From assembly GCF_019237615.1 (NCBI RefSeq), contig NZ_JAFAGT010000069.1:1-64000 (forward strand): DNA of 64,000 nt, in the 5' to 3' direction. The notes under the pieces were generated by a model. It worked only from the letters and a program-made list of their open reading frames with translations. It was not told the origin of the DNA and did not search any database. Of this stretch, positions 1-7,970 are shown piece after piece. The DNA comes from Roseateles sp. GTDB taxonomy: Bacteria > Pseudomonadota > Gammaproteobacteria > Burkholderiales > Burkholderiaceae_C. The translations under genes were made by a program, and so were the position numbers. Each line of letters opens with the position of its first letter. Position 1 is the stretch's first letter.

Positions 1-603
1 GCGTTGTCGCTCACACGCACCCCGTGGGCGCCATTGGACGCCTCAGGAGGCTCGCCGGCTCAAGCCTAAGCCGACTCGCACGCCGACGCGCCGACGCCGC
101 CAGCCGTTACAGCGAGAGCGCCGTTCGCGGGCTCGATGGAGAAAACGGATTTTGCAGGGCCGACTCAATAGTTGTCCTTCGATCCTCGCAACCAGGGAGG
201 CTCAACACATGCGCCTCTGACTTGACAGCCAGCAAGGCAAGGAGGATCAGAGCGATTGTTTTCATCTTGGTCAACGACTTGCCCCCTTAAAGAAGCTGTC
301 GCTCTATGTGCGCGGACGGGGCCGGCGGCATCCGGTGGGCTGTCTTTCTCGACTCCCGCGCTATGGTCGTATTCCGCCTTCACGCGTCACCACGATACCA
401 AGCGTCAGTCCGAATCCTGGCCGGGACCGTGAATTGACGTCGCCGCACGGAAGCCGCCTGTCGTTGCGCACGACGGTCCGCATTGAAGGCGCACCGGTCG
501 ACGCTCGTTCAGGCATGTGGGTCGGGAGAGAATCAAAGCTTGGACTGCCCCTGGTCGGATAGACGGATTTTCCCTATCTACAGCTGGTGCCGTCAGACCA
601 CTC
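1..603. other. Region without recognisable gene upstream of truD
   Basis: Short ORFs occur on both strands here, but they are arginine- and serine-rich with no recognisable domain and no convincing ribosome binding site. I see no RNA gene and no clear promoter. The last bases before 604 form the leader of truD. Confidence 0.4.
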
Positions 604-1617
604 ATGACCGACGCTCAATACACGACCTTGCCGCAATGGCCCAACGCTTATCCGGCCAGCGGTGCCAGCGCGACCCTGAAACTCCTCAACGAGGATTTCA
701 TCGTGACCGAACTGCCGCTGCAGCTGCCCTCAGGTGAGGGCGAACACATCTGGCTGGACATCGAAAAGAACGGAGCCAACACCGCCTTCGTCGCCCAGCA
801 ACTGGCCAAAGCCGCCAGCGTGCAGGAATGGGACGTGGGCTACGCCGGCCTCAAGGACCGCTACGCCATCACCCGTCAGTGGTTCAGCATCTACCTGCCG
901 AAGGGCGAGACGCCCGACCTGACCCAGCTTCAGCATCCGGAATTCAAGGTGCTGAATCAGAGCCGCCACGTGAAAAAGCTGCGCCCCGGTGATCTGCAGG
1001 GCAACCGGTTCCGCATCGTGCTGCGTGACGTGACCGGCGACCGCGACGCCATTGAGGCCAATCTTGAGGCTGTCGCGTCACGCGGCGTGCCCAACTACTT
1101 CGGCGCTCAGCGTTTCGGACGCGACGGCGGCAACGTCGAGCAGGGCCGGGCCATGCTGGCGCGCGAAATCCGCGTGCGCAACCCGAAGAAGAAGGGCATC
1201 TATCTGTCAGCGGCGCGCTCCTTCGTCTTCAATGAAGTGCTGGCGCTGCGAATTCAGCAGGGACTCTGGGGCAAGTCCCTGCCCGGTGACGTGATGGACG
1301 AGGCGGGCCGGCCCACCGGACCACTCTGGGGACGGGGCCGCGTGACCGCCACCGATCAAGCGCAGGCTCTGGAAAACGGAGTGGCTGAACGTCACGCCAC
1401 CTTGTGCGACGGCATGGAGCACGCCGGCCTGGATCAGGAGCGCCGCGCCCTGGTGGCGAGTCCGGCGGACATGTCATGGGAATGGCCGCAAGCCAACCAA
1501 CTGGTGCTCACGTTCTCTTTGCCCGCCGGGAATTACGCCACTTCCGTTCTGAACGAAATCCTCCGCGCCACGGAGCCTGAGCGGCACACAGAGAACGAAT
1601 CTGCGGCTGTCGAATGA
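604..1617 (+). CDS. truD: tRNA pseudouridine(13) synthase TruD
   Basis: Converts uridine 13 of certain tRNAs to pseudouridine in the cytoplasm. The 337-residue reading from ATG 604 carries the TruD catalytic motif GLKDRYAIT, whose Asp is the nucleophile in this family, and the signature NYFGAQRFG near the middle, followed by the family-typical insertion domain and a C-terminal YATSVLNEILR helix. The ORF track starts upstream at 517, but those 29 residues do not look like TruD and the family begins about where 604 starts. Length is normal for the family. It stands alone, with no gene partners close by. Confidence 0.93.
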   Translation: MTDAQYTTLPQWPNAYPASGASATLKLLNEDFIVTELPLQLPSGEGEHIWLDIEKNGANTAFVAQQLAKAASVQEWDVGYAGLKDRYAITRQWFSIYLPKGETPDLTQLQHPEFKVLNQSRHVKKLRPGDLQGNRFRIVLRDVTGDRDAIEANLEAVASRGVPNYFGAQRFGRDGGNVEQGRAMLAREIRVRNPKKKGIYLSAARSFVFNEVLALRIQQGLWGKSLPGDVMDEAGRPTGPLWGRGRVTATDQAQALENGVAERHATLCDGMEHAGLDQERRALVASPADMSWEWPQANQLVLTFSLPAGNYATSVLNEILRATEPERHTENESAAVE

Positions 1618-1713
1618 CGGTGTCCTCGCCTCGGGCCGAAGGGGGCAGCCCCTGTTCCTGGCACACCGTTTTCCGTCCGGCCGCCTTCCCGTCGGCACGT
1701 GTTCACGCCTGAT

Positions 1714-2082
1714 TCAGCGGGTGGCTTGACTGGGTCGAAGGCGTCGGCCGCGTTGTCGACCATGAGGACCCTCCCTCTGCCCAATCGCGGCGAGGGTGTC
1801 CACGGGGGCTGTCCGCGCCGCTCGGCAAGCGCTCAGGGCGTCTGCTTCCGGCGATTCGGCTGACCAAGCTACTGGTTGCAGCGCATCGAGAGACATCGGG
1901 CAAGTTCGATCGGGAGCAATCGCTTGAGGCCAATAGCCCAGCGCGATGCGACCGAGCAGTTGGTGTGGGGGACAGCGGTCCAGATGCCAGCCGCGCGTCC
2001 TTACCAGCCGGATCATGGCAGGCGGCGCCTCGCCGATAGCCAGGCTCCTGGAGCCAGGCAGGAACATGTGCCTCATCTTCAC
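1714..2082 (-). CDS. Possible small protein of unknown function
   Basis: A 122-residue reading frame on the minus strand in the gap between truD and the yjjJ-like gene. I do not recognise the product. Codon use in the first half is GC3-rich like the neighbouring genes, and the composition (GWHLDRCPPHQLLGRIALGYWPQ) is more protein-like than that of the usual shadow ORFs, but the C-terminal part becomes arginine-rich. There is no strong ribosome binding site. It may be a real small gene, a gene fragment or chance. The rest of 1618-2237 holds nothing I recognise apart from the inverted repeats noted next. Confidence 0.25.
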   Translation of the reverse strand: MKMRHMFLPGSRSLAIGEAPPAMIRLVRTRGWHLDRCPPHQLLGRIALGYWPQAIAPDRTCPMSLDALQPVAWSAESPEADALSACRAARTAPVDTLAAIGQREGPHGRQRGRRLRPSQATR

Positions 2083-2148
2083 AGCACATCAAATCCACGC
2101 CGGCTCGCGGCGAGCCTCGCTGCTCAGCACCCACGCTTTTCACCCAAC

Positions 2149-2169
2149 AAATCATTTCATAAATGATTT
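2149..2169. promoter_or_regulatory. Perfect 9-bp inverted repeat upstream of the YjjJ/HipA-like gene
   Basis: AAATCATTT and AAATGATTT are separated by CAT, a perfect inverted repeat in an AT-rich patch 69 bases before the kinase start. Size and spacing suit a dimeric repressor operator. The kinase has its own N-terminal helix-turn-helix-like domain, so autoregulation is plausible but not shown. Confidence 0.5.
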
Positions 2170-2206
2170 CGCTGAAACACCACAAAACCTGAAGCGCCGA
2201 TGTAGA

Positions 2207-2224
2207 GTTCACACACATTTGAAC
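2207..2224. promoter_or_regulatory. GTTCA-N8-TGAAC inverted repeat at the yjjJ-like promoter
   Basis: Perfect 5-bp arms GTTCA and TGAAC with an 8-base spacer, ending 13 bases before the start codon at 2238. Together with the inverted repeat at 2149-2169 it suggests two operator elements, or one promoter flanked by two sites. The arms are short, so chance is possible. Confidence 0.35.
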
Positions 2225-2237
2225 CATTAATCGTTTC

Positions 2238-3644
2238 ATGCCATCAGTCGCCGACGAACTGATACAGCTGCTGCGCCGGCGCCATCTGCTGACTGCCGAG
2301 CAGTTGCGCACAGCGCTGGGTGTGAGTCCTGCGACGCTGATGCGGGCAGTGCGCGCCGTGCCGAGGGGCGAGGTGCTGGGCATCGGTCGCGCACGTCGTA
2401 GCGCCTACGCCTTGCGCCGACCGCTGCGCGGCAGCATGGCGCCGCTGCCTTTGTATGCCGTGGACGCGGCGGGCCGGGCCGATCAGGTCGGCCTGATGCA
2501 CCTGGCCCACCCGCATGGCACGCTGCTCGAGCTGACTGGTCACCTGGATGATTTCGAATGGCCGCTGGTCCAGCGAGGCACCCGCATGCAGGACGGCTGG
2601 TTCGAAGGCGTGCCCTACTTCCTTCAGGACATGCGCCCCCAGGGCTTCCTCGGCAGGCAGTTCGCGCGCGCCAACGCCGCCATGCTGCAGGTCAGCGAAG
2701 ACCCCGTCGACTGGAGCGACGACGACACACTCCATGCACTCTCAATGCTGGGTGCGGATCAACCCGGCAACCTCATCATCGGAGAGGCCGCCCTGCGGCT
2801 GTGGCAGGCCGCGCAAAACCGTGGGCCGGCCCGGGAGCCCATCGCCGAGGGCGAAGAGGCGCCGGCTTATGTCGAGCTTGCGGCGCACGCCATGTCACTG
2901 GGTCATCAAGGCTCGTCCGCCGGCGGCGAGTTTCCGAAGTTCGGCGCCGCGCGAACGCTCGGCGGCGTGCCGGCACATGTGCTGGTCAAGTTTTCCGGAT
3001 CAGACGGCTCCCCGGGAACACAGCGCTGGTCGGACCTGCTGACATGCGAGCAACTGGCCTCGGAGATCGTGTCGACCCTGGAAGGGCTGGAGGGCGCCAG
3101 GAGCCGGATCCTGCAGGCCGGCCATCGCACCTTCCTGGAGGTCGAGCGTTTCGACCGCCACAGCATGCCGGGGCGCTCGGGCCTGTGTTCCTGGGCAGCG
3201 ATCAATGCCGACTGGTTCGGCCTGCACGGCCGCTCCTGGGTCGAGGGTGCGACCGCGTTGGCAGGCGAGAGACTGATCGACACCGAATCCGTACGAGCGG
3301 TCGAGCGACTGGTCTTCTTCGGCCGCCTGATCGGCAACACAGACATGCACGATGGCAACCTGTCATTCCGGCCCGGAGCCCGGACGGGCACCCCCCTTCG
3401 TCTGGCGCCGGTCTACGACATGCTGCCCATGGCCTACCGTCCCCAGGTAGGCGTCGAACTGCCCGACGTGACGTTCACACCGCAACTGCCGCTGCCGGGT
3501 CAGCGCGACACCTGGAGCGAGGCGGCGAGCGCCGCGATGAGCTTCTGGCGACGGGCCGCGGATGACCCGCGCATCTCCGCTTCGTTCCGCAAGATCTGCG
3601 AGCGCAATGCCGACCTCGTGGCAGACGCGCGTCGGCGGGCATGA
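2238..3644 (+). CDS. yjjJ: YjjJ-type HipA-family kinase with N-terminal HTH
   Basis: HipA-family Ser/Thr kinases are toxins of type II toxin-antitoxin modules; the YjjJ branch carries its own DNA-binding-like domain instead of a separate HipB. Residues 1-70 look like a winged or helix-turn-helix domain (LTAEQLRTALGVSPATLMRAVR). The kinase core follows: HVLVKFSG with the ATP-binding lysine, FLEVERFDR, the catalytic loop GNTDMHDGNLSF and the metal-binding APVYDMLPM. Length of 468 residues matches YjjJ. No separate antitoxin gene lies on either side, and no clear Shine-Dalgarno precedes ATG 2238. The inverted repeats upstream suggest autoregulation. Confidence 0.85.
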   Translation: MPSVADELIQLLRRRHLLTAEQLRTALGVSPATLMRAVRAVPRGEVLGIGRARRSAYALRRPLRGSMAPLPLYAVDAAGRADQVGLMHLAHPHGTLLELTGHLDDFEWPLVQRGTRMQDGWFEGVPYFLQDMRPQGFLGRQFARANAAMLQVSEDPVDWSDDDTLHALSMLGADQPGNLIIGEAALRLWQAAQNRGPAREPIAEGEEAPAYVELAAHAMSLGHQGSSAGGEFPKFGAARTLGGVPAHVLVKFSGSDGSPGTQRWSDLLTCEQLASEIVSTLEGLEGARSRILQAGHRTFLEVERFDRHSMPGRSGLCSWAAINADWFGLHGRSWVEGATALAGERLIDTESVRAVERLVFFGRLIGNTDMHDGNLSFRPGARTGTPLRLAPVYDMLPMAYRPQVGVELPDVTFTPQLPLPGQRDTWSEAASAAMSFWRRAADDPRISASFRKICERNADLVADARRRA

Positions 3645-3767
3645 CGCCCGGCCCAATACGACGCCGCCGCCGGCAATGCGCTCATAAGCGACCCAAACTG
3701 CGTCAACCAGCCTGACGGGCGGTCTGTCAGCGATGGCTACAGACCCTGCCGCGTCCTTTGCCCCTAC

Positions 3768-4724
3768 TCAGGGCAGCAGCGTCGCCATGGCATCGGACAG
3801 CCTGTACCCTGCCAGGACCATCCTTCTTTCGGCCGCATCCTGTGCTTTGCCGACGTAGTCGTCGGGCAGCGACTTTCCATTTGACTTGCTACTGCTTCCC
3901 TTGAGCTTGCCATTCAGATAGACCACGCTCTTGGCCACGACGAGGCTTTCGTCCCTGGCCCATGACATGGCCGCATTGGGGCTGAATGGCCGCTCGGCAA
4001 GCTCGGGAAGATCAGCGCGGCTCAAGCCAGCTCGATTGCGCAGGCCTGTCGCCCGATTGGCGACAACCTGATACCGCTCAGAGCCGAGGATCAGGTTGTC
4101 CCAGAACGCATGCAGGGAAATCGTGGACGAGTCCGGCGTGACGCGAATGTAGAAGCGCGTGCCGCCGCGATCGCCTTCGACCGTGGGGTACTGCGTCGTG
4201 AACAGGCTGACCGAATGCAGCGGCTGGTGGACGTCGCCGGTCAAATGGAAGAGCCAGCAGAGCGCGACCGCGCGATCGCCTTCGTCCGTGGAGTTCAGCA
4301 GGGTCGACACATGCTCGGCATAGGCGGTGACGAGATTCTCCGGACCGGGCTGTGTGACCTTCACCGAGGACGGCTGCCCGGGCGGCTTGTATGCCAGGTC
4401 GATGAAGTGATCTTCAGGCCGATCGAAATCGTGGTCACCGCGGACATCGTCCGGCCACCGCGCAGCCAGCATGAACAGCCTGCGGTTGGCATCGTCTTCG
4501 GACAGGCCGGCCGCCTCGACGTCCGCACGCCATCGTTGGTCGTACTGTGGATGCAGCTTCAGGGCGGCAACGATCCTCGCGACCGTCGAGGGAGAGCGAG
4601 CCTTCAGGTCGTCGTAGGCGATTGCCGCTGAAGTCATGTGCCCCGCCTTGTTCCAGGCCTGAGCCGATGGCATGCAGCCCAACGCAGCCGCACAGAGCAC
4701 CAGGGAACCCAGTTTGCAGTGCAT
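3768..4724 (-). CDS. Secreted S1/P1-type zinc nuclease
   Basis: S1/P1 nucleases are extracellular or periplasmic tri-zinc enzymes that degrade single-stranded nucleic acids and release 3'-phosphate. The start at 4724 is preceded by GGAGG at good spacing, so the 10 extra residues of the longest ORF are discarded. A signal peptide ends SAQA, leaving the N-terminal Trp that is itself a zinc ligand in this family. All nine P1-type ligands appear present: WNKAGH, WPDD, DHF, HLTGDVHQPLH and HAFWD. Length of 318 residues is normal. It faces the DNase II-like gene across a 437-bp divergent gap, which suggests a nucleic-acid scavenging pair. Confidence 0.9.
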   Translation of the reverse strand: MHCKLGSLVLCAAALGCMPSAQAWNKAGHMTSAAIAYDDLKARSPSTVARIVAALKLHPQYDQRWRADVEAAGLSEDDANRRLFMLAARWPDDVRGDHDFDRPEDHFIDLAYKPPGQPSSVKVTQPGPENLVTAYAEHVSTLLNSTDEGDRAVALCWLFHLTGDVHQPLHSVSLFTTQYPTVEGDRGGTRFYIRVTPDSSTISLHAFWDNLILGSERYQVVANRATGLRNRAGLSRADLPELAERPFSPNAAMSWARDESLVVAKSVVYLNGKLKGSSSKSNGKSLPDDYVGKAQDAAERRMVLAGYRLSDAMATLLP

Positions 4725-5161
4725 GGCTATGCCCTCCGCATTGGTCGACGACAAATCCTACGAAGAGATCACTGCGTTCGCGTCCACAGAATTGTGGAGT
4801 TCGGGCGCCGACCCGCCCGAGACATCCTGGGACTGCCGGGAACGCCGGTAAAGCCGGACAGGGGGGGCCAGATCATCTGCGACGGCTCCCCCGAGCCCTG
4901 GCCGCCCTCGATCCGCATGTCACCGAGGCGGGATCCGTGAACTCTCGGCCCGCCACAGGACCAAGGCGGGCGAACAGCTGCGCAAGCCCCTGGGAGCACG
5001 CCACACCGTTGAGCGCGACGTCGCCGGCTTCGCCCCCAACATTGCGGGTGCCAGTGCACCGGCGAACCGTTAGCGTACGAAATCGGGGTTAGTTCACTCC
5101 TGCCCGCCGCTCCCCGACAACGGCGGAGCCTTGCCATAGGGCGCATGCCTCGGAGGGTGTC
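4725..5161. other. Divergent intergenic region between the two nuclease genes
   Basis: No gene is seen. It must carry promoters for the S1/P1-like gene (leftward) and the DNase II-like gene (rightward). A small inverted repeat TCCACA-GAAT-TGTGGA lies at 4783-4798, close to the S1/P1 start, but its 6-bp arms are too short to call an operator with confidence. Confidence 0.4.
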
Positions 5162-6424
5162 GTGCGATTCCAGCGGATTCAGTTGATTCGGCCGGCGGCA
5201 TGGGCCTGCGGCGTCGTGGCACTGTGCATGGCCACTCCGATGCAGGCCATGGCGCAAACGGCGCCGGTGCCGCAGGTCCAGGACGGCAAGCCGGTGGACT
5301 GGTGGTTCGTCTTCAAGTTCAACGCCAAGTCCTTCCCGGCTTGCCCAGGCGGCGAGAACACGCTGTGCCCGTTCGGCGGAGAACCGTCGAACGCCACACG
5401 CGGTCAAACCTTCGTCTTCGCGAGCAACGCCAACCCCAAGCTCGAGATGGGCAGCACCTGCGTTGGCGAGACGGATGCCGACCCTGTCGGCGCCACCTTC
5501 GGCGAAGTCATCAGGAGCAAGGTCTTCTATGTCGTCTGGAACGACCAGTTCTACCAGGACCCCTCCATTGGAGGCTGCGCAGACTCCTGCTCCGCTCCCT
5601 GGGGGCATTCCAAGGGCGTGCTGGCCTGGGGCGCCGACGGCAGCGGCCTGCTCGTCCAGGTCACCACTCCGTCCTGGCCCGGCGCCGCCAGCGAGGCATC
5701 CCCGCGGACATCGAGCGGCAACACGCTGGGCTGCATTGCGCGCCCCAACAACGTGCTCGTCAGCCAGGCCTTCTTCTCCGTGCGATTGAGCGCAGCGGAC
5801 GTGCTGCAGGTGCTGCGCGCGCTGGGGAACTCGAGCGTCGTCACCGACCCGAAGAACCGGCAGCTCGTGAACAACGGTGGCCCCAAGGACATCCAGGACG
5901 CCGTCAACTCATTGGGCGTGAGATCCACGAGCACCAAGATCTTCAAGACCCAGCTCTCGTCGGGCGTCGGCCTGCTGTCAAAGCCGTCGCGACTGCATGT
6001 ACCGCCGTGGCAACTGGTGTCGTCGCAGCTGGGCCAGGTGTCGCTGCGCGTCGCCTCCTGGTGGGCCAACCCGGCCATCGGCTCCACAAAGTCATCCACA
6101 CCCATCGATTGCTGGGATGCCAGCCTGTCCAAGCCCGGTGCCGTGCAAATCGCGACCTCCGGCGGCTGGCAGGGCACGAGCTTCGGTCTCAAGGGTGGCG
6201 CGGGCCCCGACTTCAACCACGCCAAGGTCGGTGTTTCGACGACGGGCGACAACCATTTCGTCATCTTCGGCGACATGAACCAGCAGGGCACGATCTCCGA
6301 TTCCAACTGCGGACGCAGCCAGAACGGTCGAGGGGGGTTGTTCTTCATCGTGGACAACCAGGCGCTGTGGACGAGCGTGTCGGAACTGCTCGACGGCAAG
6401 AGCGCACCCGTGATCGGTCAATGA
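5162..6424 (+). CDS. DNase II family protein, secreted
   Basis: DNase II enzymes are metal-independent endonucleases of the phospholipase D superfold, best known from animal lysosomes; bacterial homologues are sparse. The 420-residue protein starts at GTG 5162 after GGAGG and has a signal peptide ending AMAQ. The family pattern is clear: WWFVFKF near the mature N-terminus, a first HxK motif in GHSKGVLAW followed by LLVQVTTPSWP, and a second HxK in NHAKVGVS followed by IFGDMNQQG and RGGLFF. Two HxK motifs match the paired active-site histidines of the family. Its neighbours are the divergent S1/P1 nuclease and, 30 bases downstream, a membrane protein. Confidence 0.85.
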   Translation: MRFQRIQLIRPAAWACGVVALCMATPMQAMAQTAPVPQVQDGKPVDWWFVFKFNAKSFPACPGGENTLCPFGGEPSNATRGQTFVFASNANPKLEMGSTCVGETDADPVGATFGEVIRSKVFYVVWNDQFYQDPSIGGCADSCSAPWGHSKGVLAWGADGSGLLVQVTTPSWPGAASEASPRTSSGNTLGCIARPNNVLVSQAFFSVRLSAADVLQVLRALGNSSVVTDPKNRQLVNNGGPKDIQDAVNSLGVRSTSTKIFKTQLSSGVGLLSKPSRLHVPPWQLVSSQLGQVSLRVASWWANPAIGSTKSSTPIDCWDASLSKPGAVQIATSGGWQGTSFGLKGGAGPDFNHAKVGVSTTGDNHFVIFGDMNQQGTISDSNCGRSQNGRGGLFFIVDNQALWTSVSELLDGKSAPVIGQ

Positions 6425-6454
6425 ACAGCGCCGCCCGGGCGCAAGGGAGGTCCT

Positions 6455-7204
6455 ATGTCCAAGGGTTACAGCGGCGCCGCCATCCTGTCGGCCGCGGCCA
6501 TCCCCGTCGCCGGCTGGGTCGGCGTCGCGCAGCACAGCTACCGGCTCGCATGGGGCGCGATAGCCGTGCTGATGCTCTGCTTCGTTGCCATCGCCGGCAG
6601 ATCCATAGTCGGGCGCTGGAGCGGCATCCTGATCGATGACCGCAACGTCATCAGCTTGTCGCGGTTCCAGATGACGCTGTGGACTGTGGTCGTGCTGTCG
6701 GCCTACCTCATGGCGGCGCTCTACAACGTCTACATCGGCGTCGATGAGCCGCTCGCGATCGGCATCCCCAAGGAGCTCTGGCTGGCCATGGGCATCAGCA
6801 CCACTTCCCTCGTGGGAACGCCGCTGCTGCTGGCGTCGAAGAAGGACAAGCCCGCCGACGAGAAGGCGTTGGAGCGCACCCTGGAACTCGAGAGGCGGCC
6901 GGCCGGCAGCGACAAGGTTGAGGGGCAGGTGCTGGGCAACATCGATCCCGCCCTGGCCCGCTGGTCCGACATGGTCACCGGCGACGAAACCAGCAACGGT
7001 GCTCACGTGGACCTCGCCAAGGTGCAGATGCTGTTCTTCACGATCGCCATCGTCGCGGCCTACTGCTTTGCACTGTGGCGCACCTTCAAGTACGCCCAAC
7101 CCGATGGCATCACCGACTTTCCGGTGCTCGACGACAGCACCGTTGCATTGCTGGGTATCAGCCACGCGGGCTATCTCGTCAACAAGGCGGTGCCGCGGGT
7201 CTGA
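6455..7204 (+). CDS. Multi-pass membrane protein with internal repeat
   Basis: A 249-residue protein with about six predicted membrane segments (near residues 8-28, 31-51, 75-95, 107-127, 188-206 and 225-245). It is built from two related halves: SLSRFQMTLWTVVVLSAY followed by LAMGISTTSLVG, and DLAKVQMLFFTIAIVAAY followed by ALLGISHAGYLVNK. I do not know a named function; the DxRN..SLSRxQxxLWT pattern recalls conserved hypothetical bacterial membrane proteins. GGGAGG-like sequence (gggaggtcct) precedes ATG 6455. It lies 30 bases after the DNase II gene and is probably co-transcribed, perhaps helping export or immunity, but that is inference only. Confidence 0.7.
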   Translation: MSKGYSGAAILSAAAIPVAGWVGVAQHSYRLAWGAIAVLMLCFVAIAGRSIVGRWSGILIDDRNVISLSRFQMTLWTVVVLSAYLMAALYNVYIGVDEPLAIGIPKELWLAMGISTTSLVGTPLLLASKKDKPADEKALERTLELERRPAGSDKVEGQVLGNIDPALARWSDMVTGDETSNGAHVDLAKVQMLFFTIAIVAAYCFALWRTFKYAQPDGITDFPVLDDSTVALLGISHAGYLVNKAVPRV

Positions 7205-7513
7205 CAACGGCCCGGCGCCAGGTCATCACAGCCACACGGCCCTCCCGGCAATCTGCGACAGGGTTTTCTATGCCGTCCACCCAGGCCAGCGTCAACAACG
7301 ACGACCCGATGATCTGACCGGCATGGCAGCATGCAAGCCTGGCAAGCCGCCAGGGCTACTCTGTCCGGGGCATCACGCCAAGCGAGGCGTCGCCTGCACT
7401 GCATCAACAGTCGCCAAGAAGAGCCTGGCCTCTCGAGAAGGCCGGGTCGCCAGCAATGACTAAGGCGCCCCATCGATCACAGCGCAGATAATTCAAAGGC
7501 TCCCCGTTGGACC
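7205..7513. other. Intergenic region before the small CxxC protein gene
   Basis: No convincing gene or RNA is seen. I looked for a Zur-box-like TGTTATAACA element ahead of the following receptor unit and saw none. Confidence 0.35.
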
Positions 7514-7870
7514 ATGCCGTCTCGCCCGTCCGCCCTACGCAGCCTCCGTGCCTCACGGCCGTGGAGCAAGTTGCTGCTGGGCTGGCTGTTCGGGATCGCA
7601 CTGGTCCTGACCCAGCAGGCGGCAGCGCTGCACCAGCTGGAACACAGCCTCTCGGATGCGGACGCCACGCATCAGAGCGATCGCGCGCCGCGCCAGGCCT
7701 GCCAGCTGTGCCAGCTCTTCGCCCATGTCGAATCGCTTGCCGCCGGTCCCGGGATGGTGGCGATGGCGCTGTTTGCGCTGTCGTTCGCGCCGCCGGCCAC
7801 CGTCAAGCCCGTCCGGCGCAGCCTGGATCTTCCGGGCCTTCGCAACCGCGGCCCTCCCCTGCTGGCCTGA
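7514..7870 (+). CDS. Small membrane-anchored His/Cys-rich protein (DUF2946-like)
   Basis: 118 residues with an N-terminal membrane segment (LLLGWLFGIALVLTQQAAA), then a His/Cys-rich stretch LHQLEHSLSDAD...CQLCQLF, and a second hydrophobic segment near residues 78-95. The HxLEH plus CxxC arrangement resembles small DUF2946-type proteins often found next to TonB receptors for metals. A metal-binding role is inferred. The start has no strong ribosome binding site. It precedes the TonB receptor by 100 bases and probably forms one unit with it. Confidence 0.6.
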   Translation: MPSRPSALRSLRASRPWSKLLLGWLFGIALVLTQQAAALHQLEHSLSDADATHQSDRAPRQACQLCQLFAHVESLAAGPGMVAMALFALSFAPPATVKPVRRSLDLPGLRNRGPPLLA

Positions 7871-7970
7871 ACTAGGTCCGTCCACGCCCTTCGCGCAGCT
7901 GCGACGCGCCGCGCGGGCGGCGTGCCTGGCGCCGCCGCGCGACGCCGCACCCGTTCAGACAGGGGGTCCC

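Noticed and set aside
1703-2383. 226-residue minus-strand ORF reaching into the yjjJ-like gene
   Set aside because: It crosses the yjjJ start and promoter and has no recognisable domain; only the inner 1714-2082 frame was kept, at low confidence.
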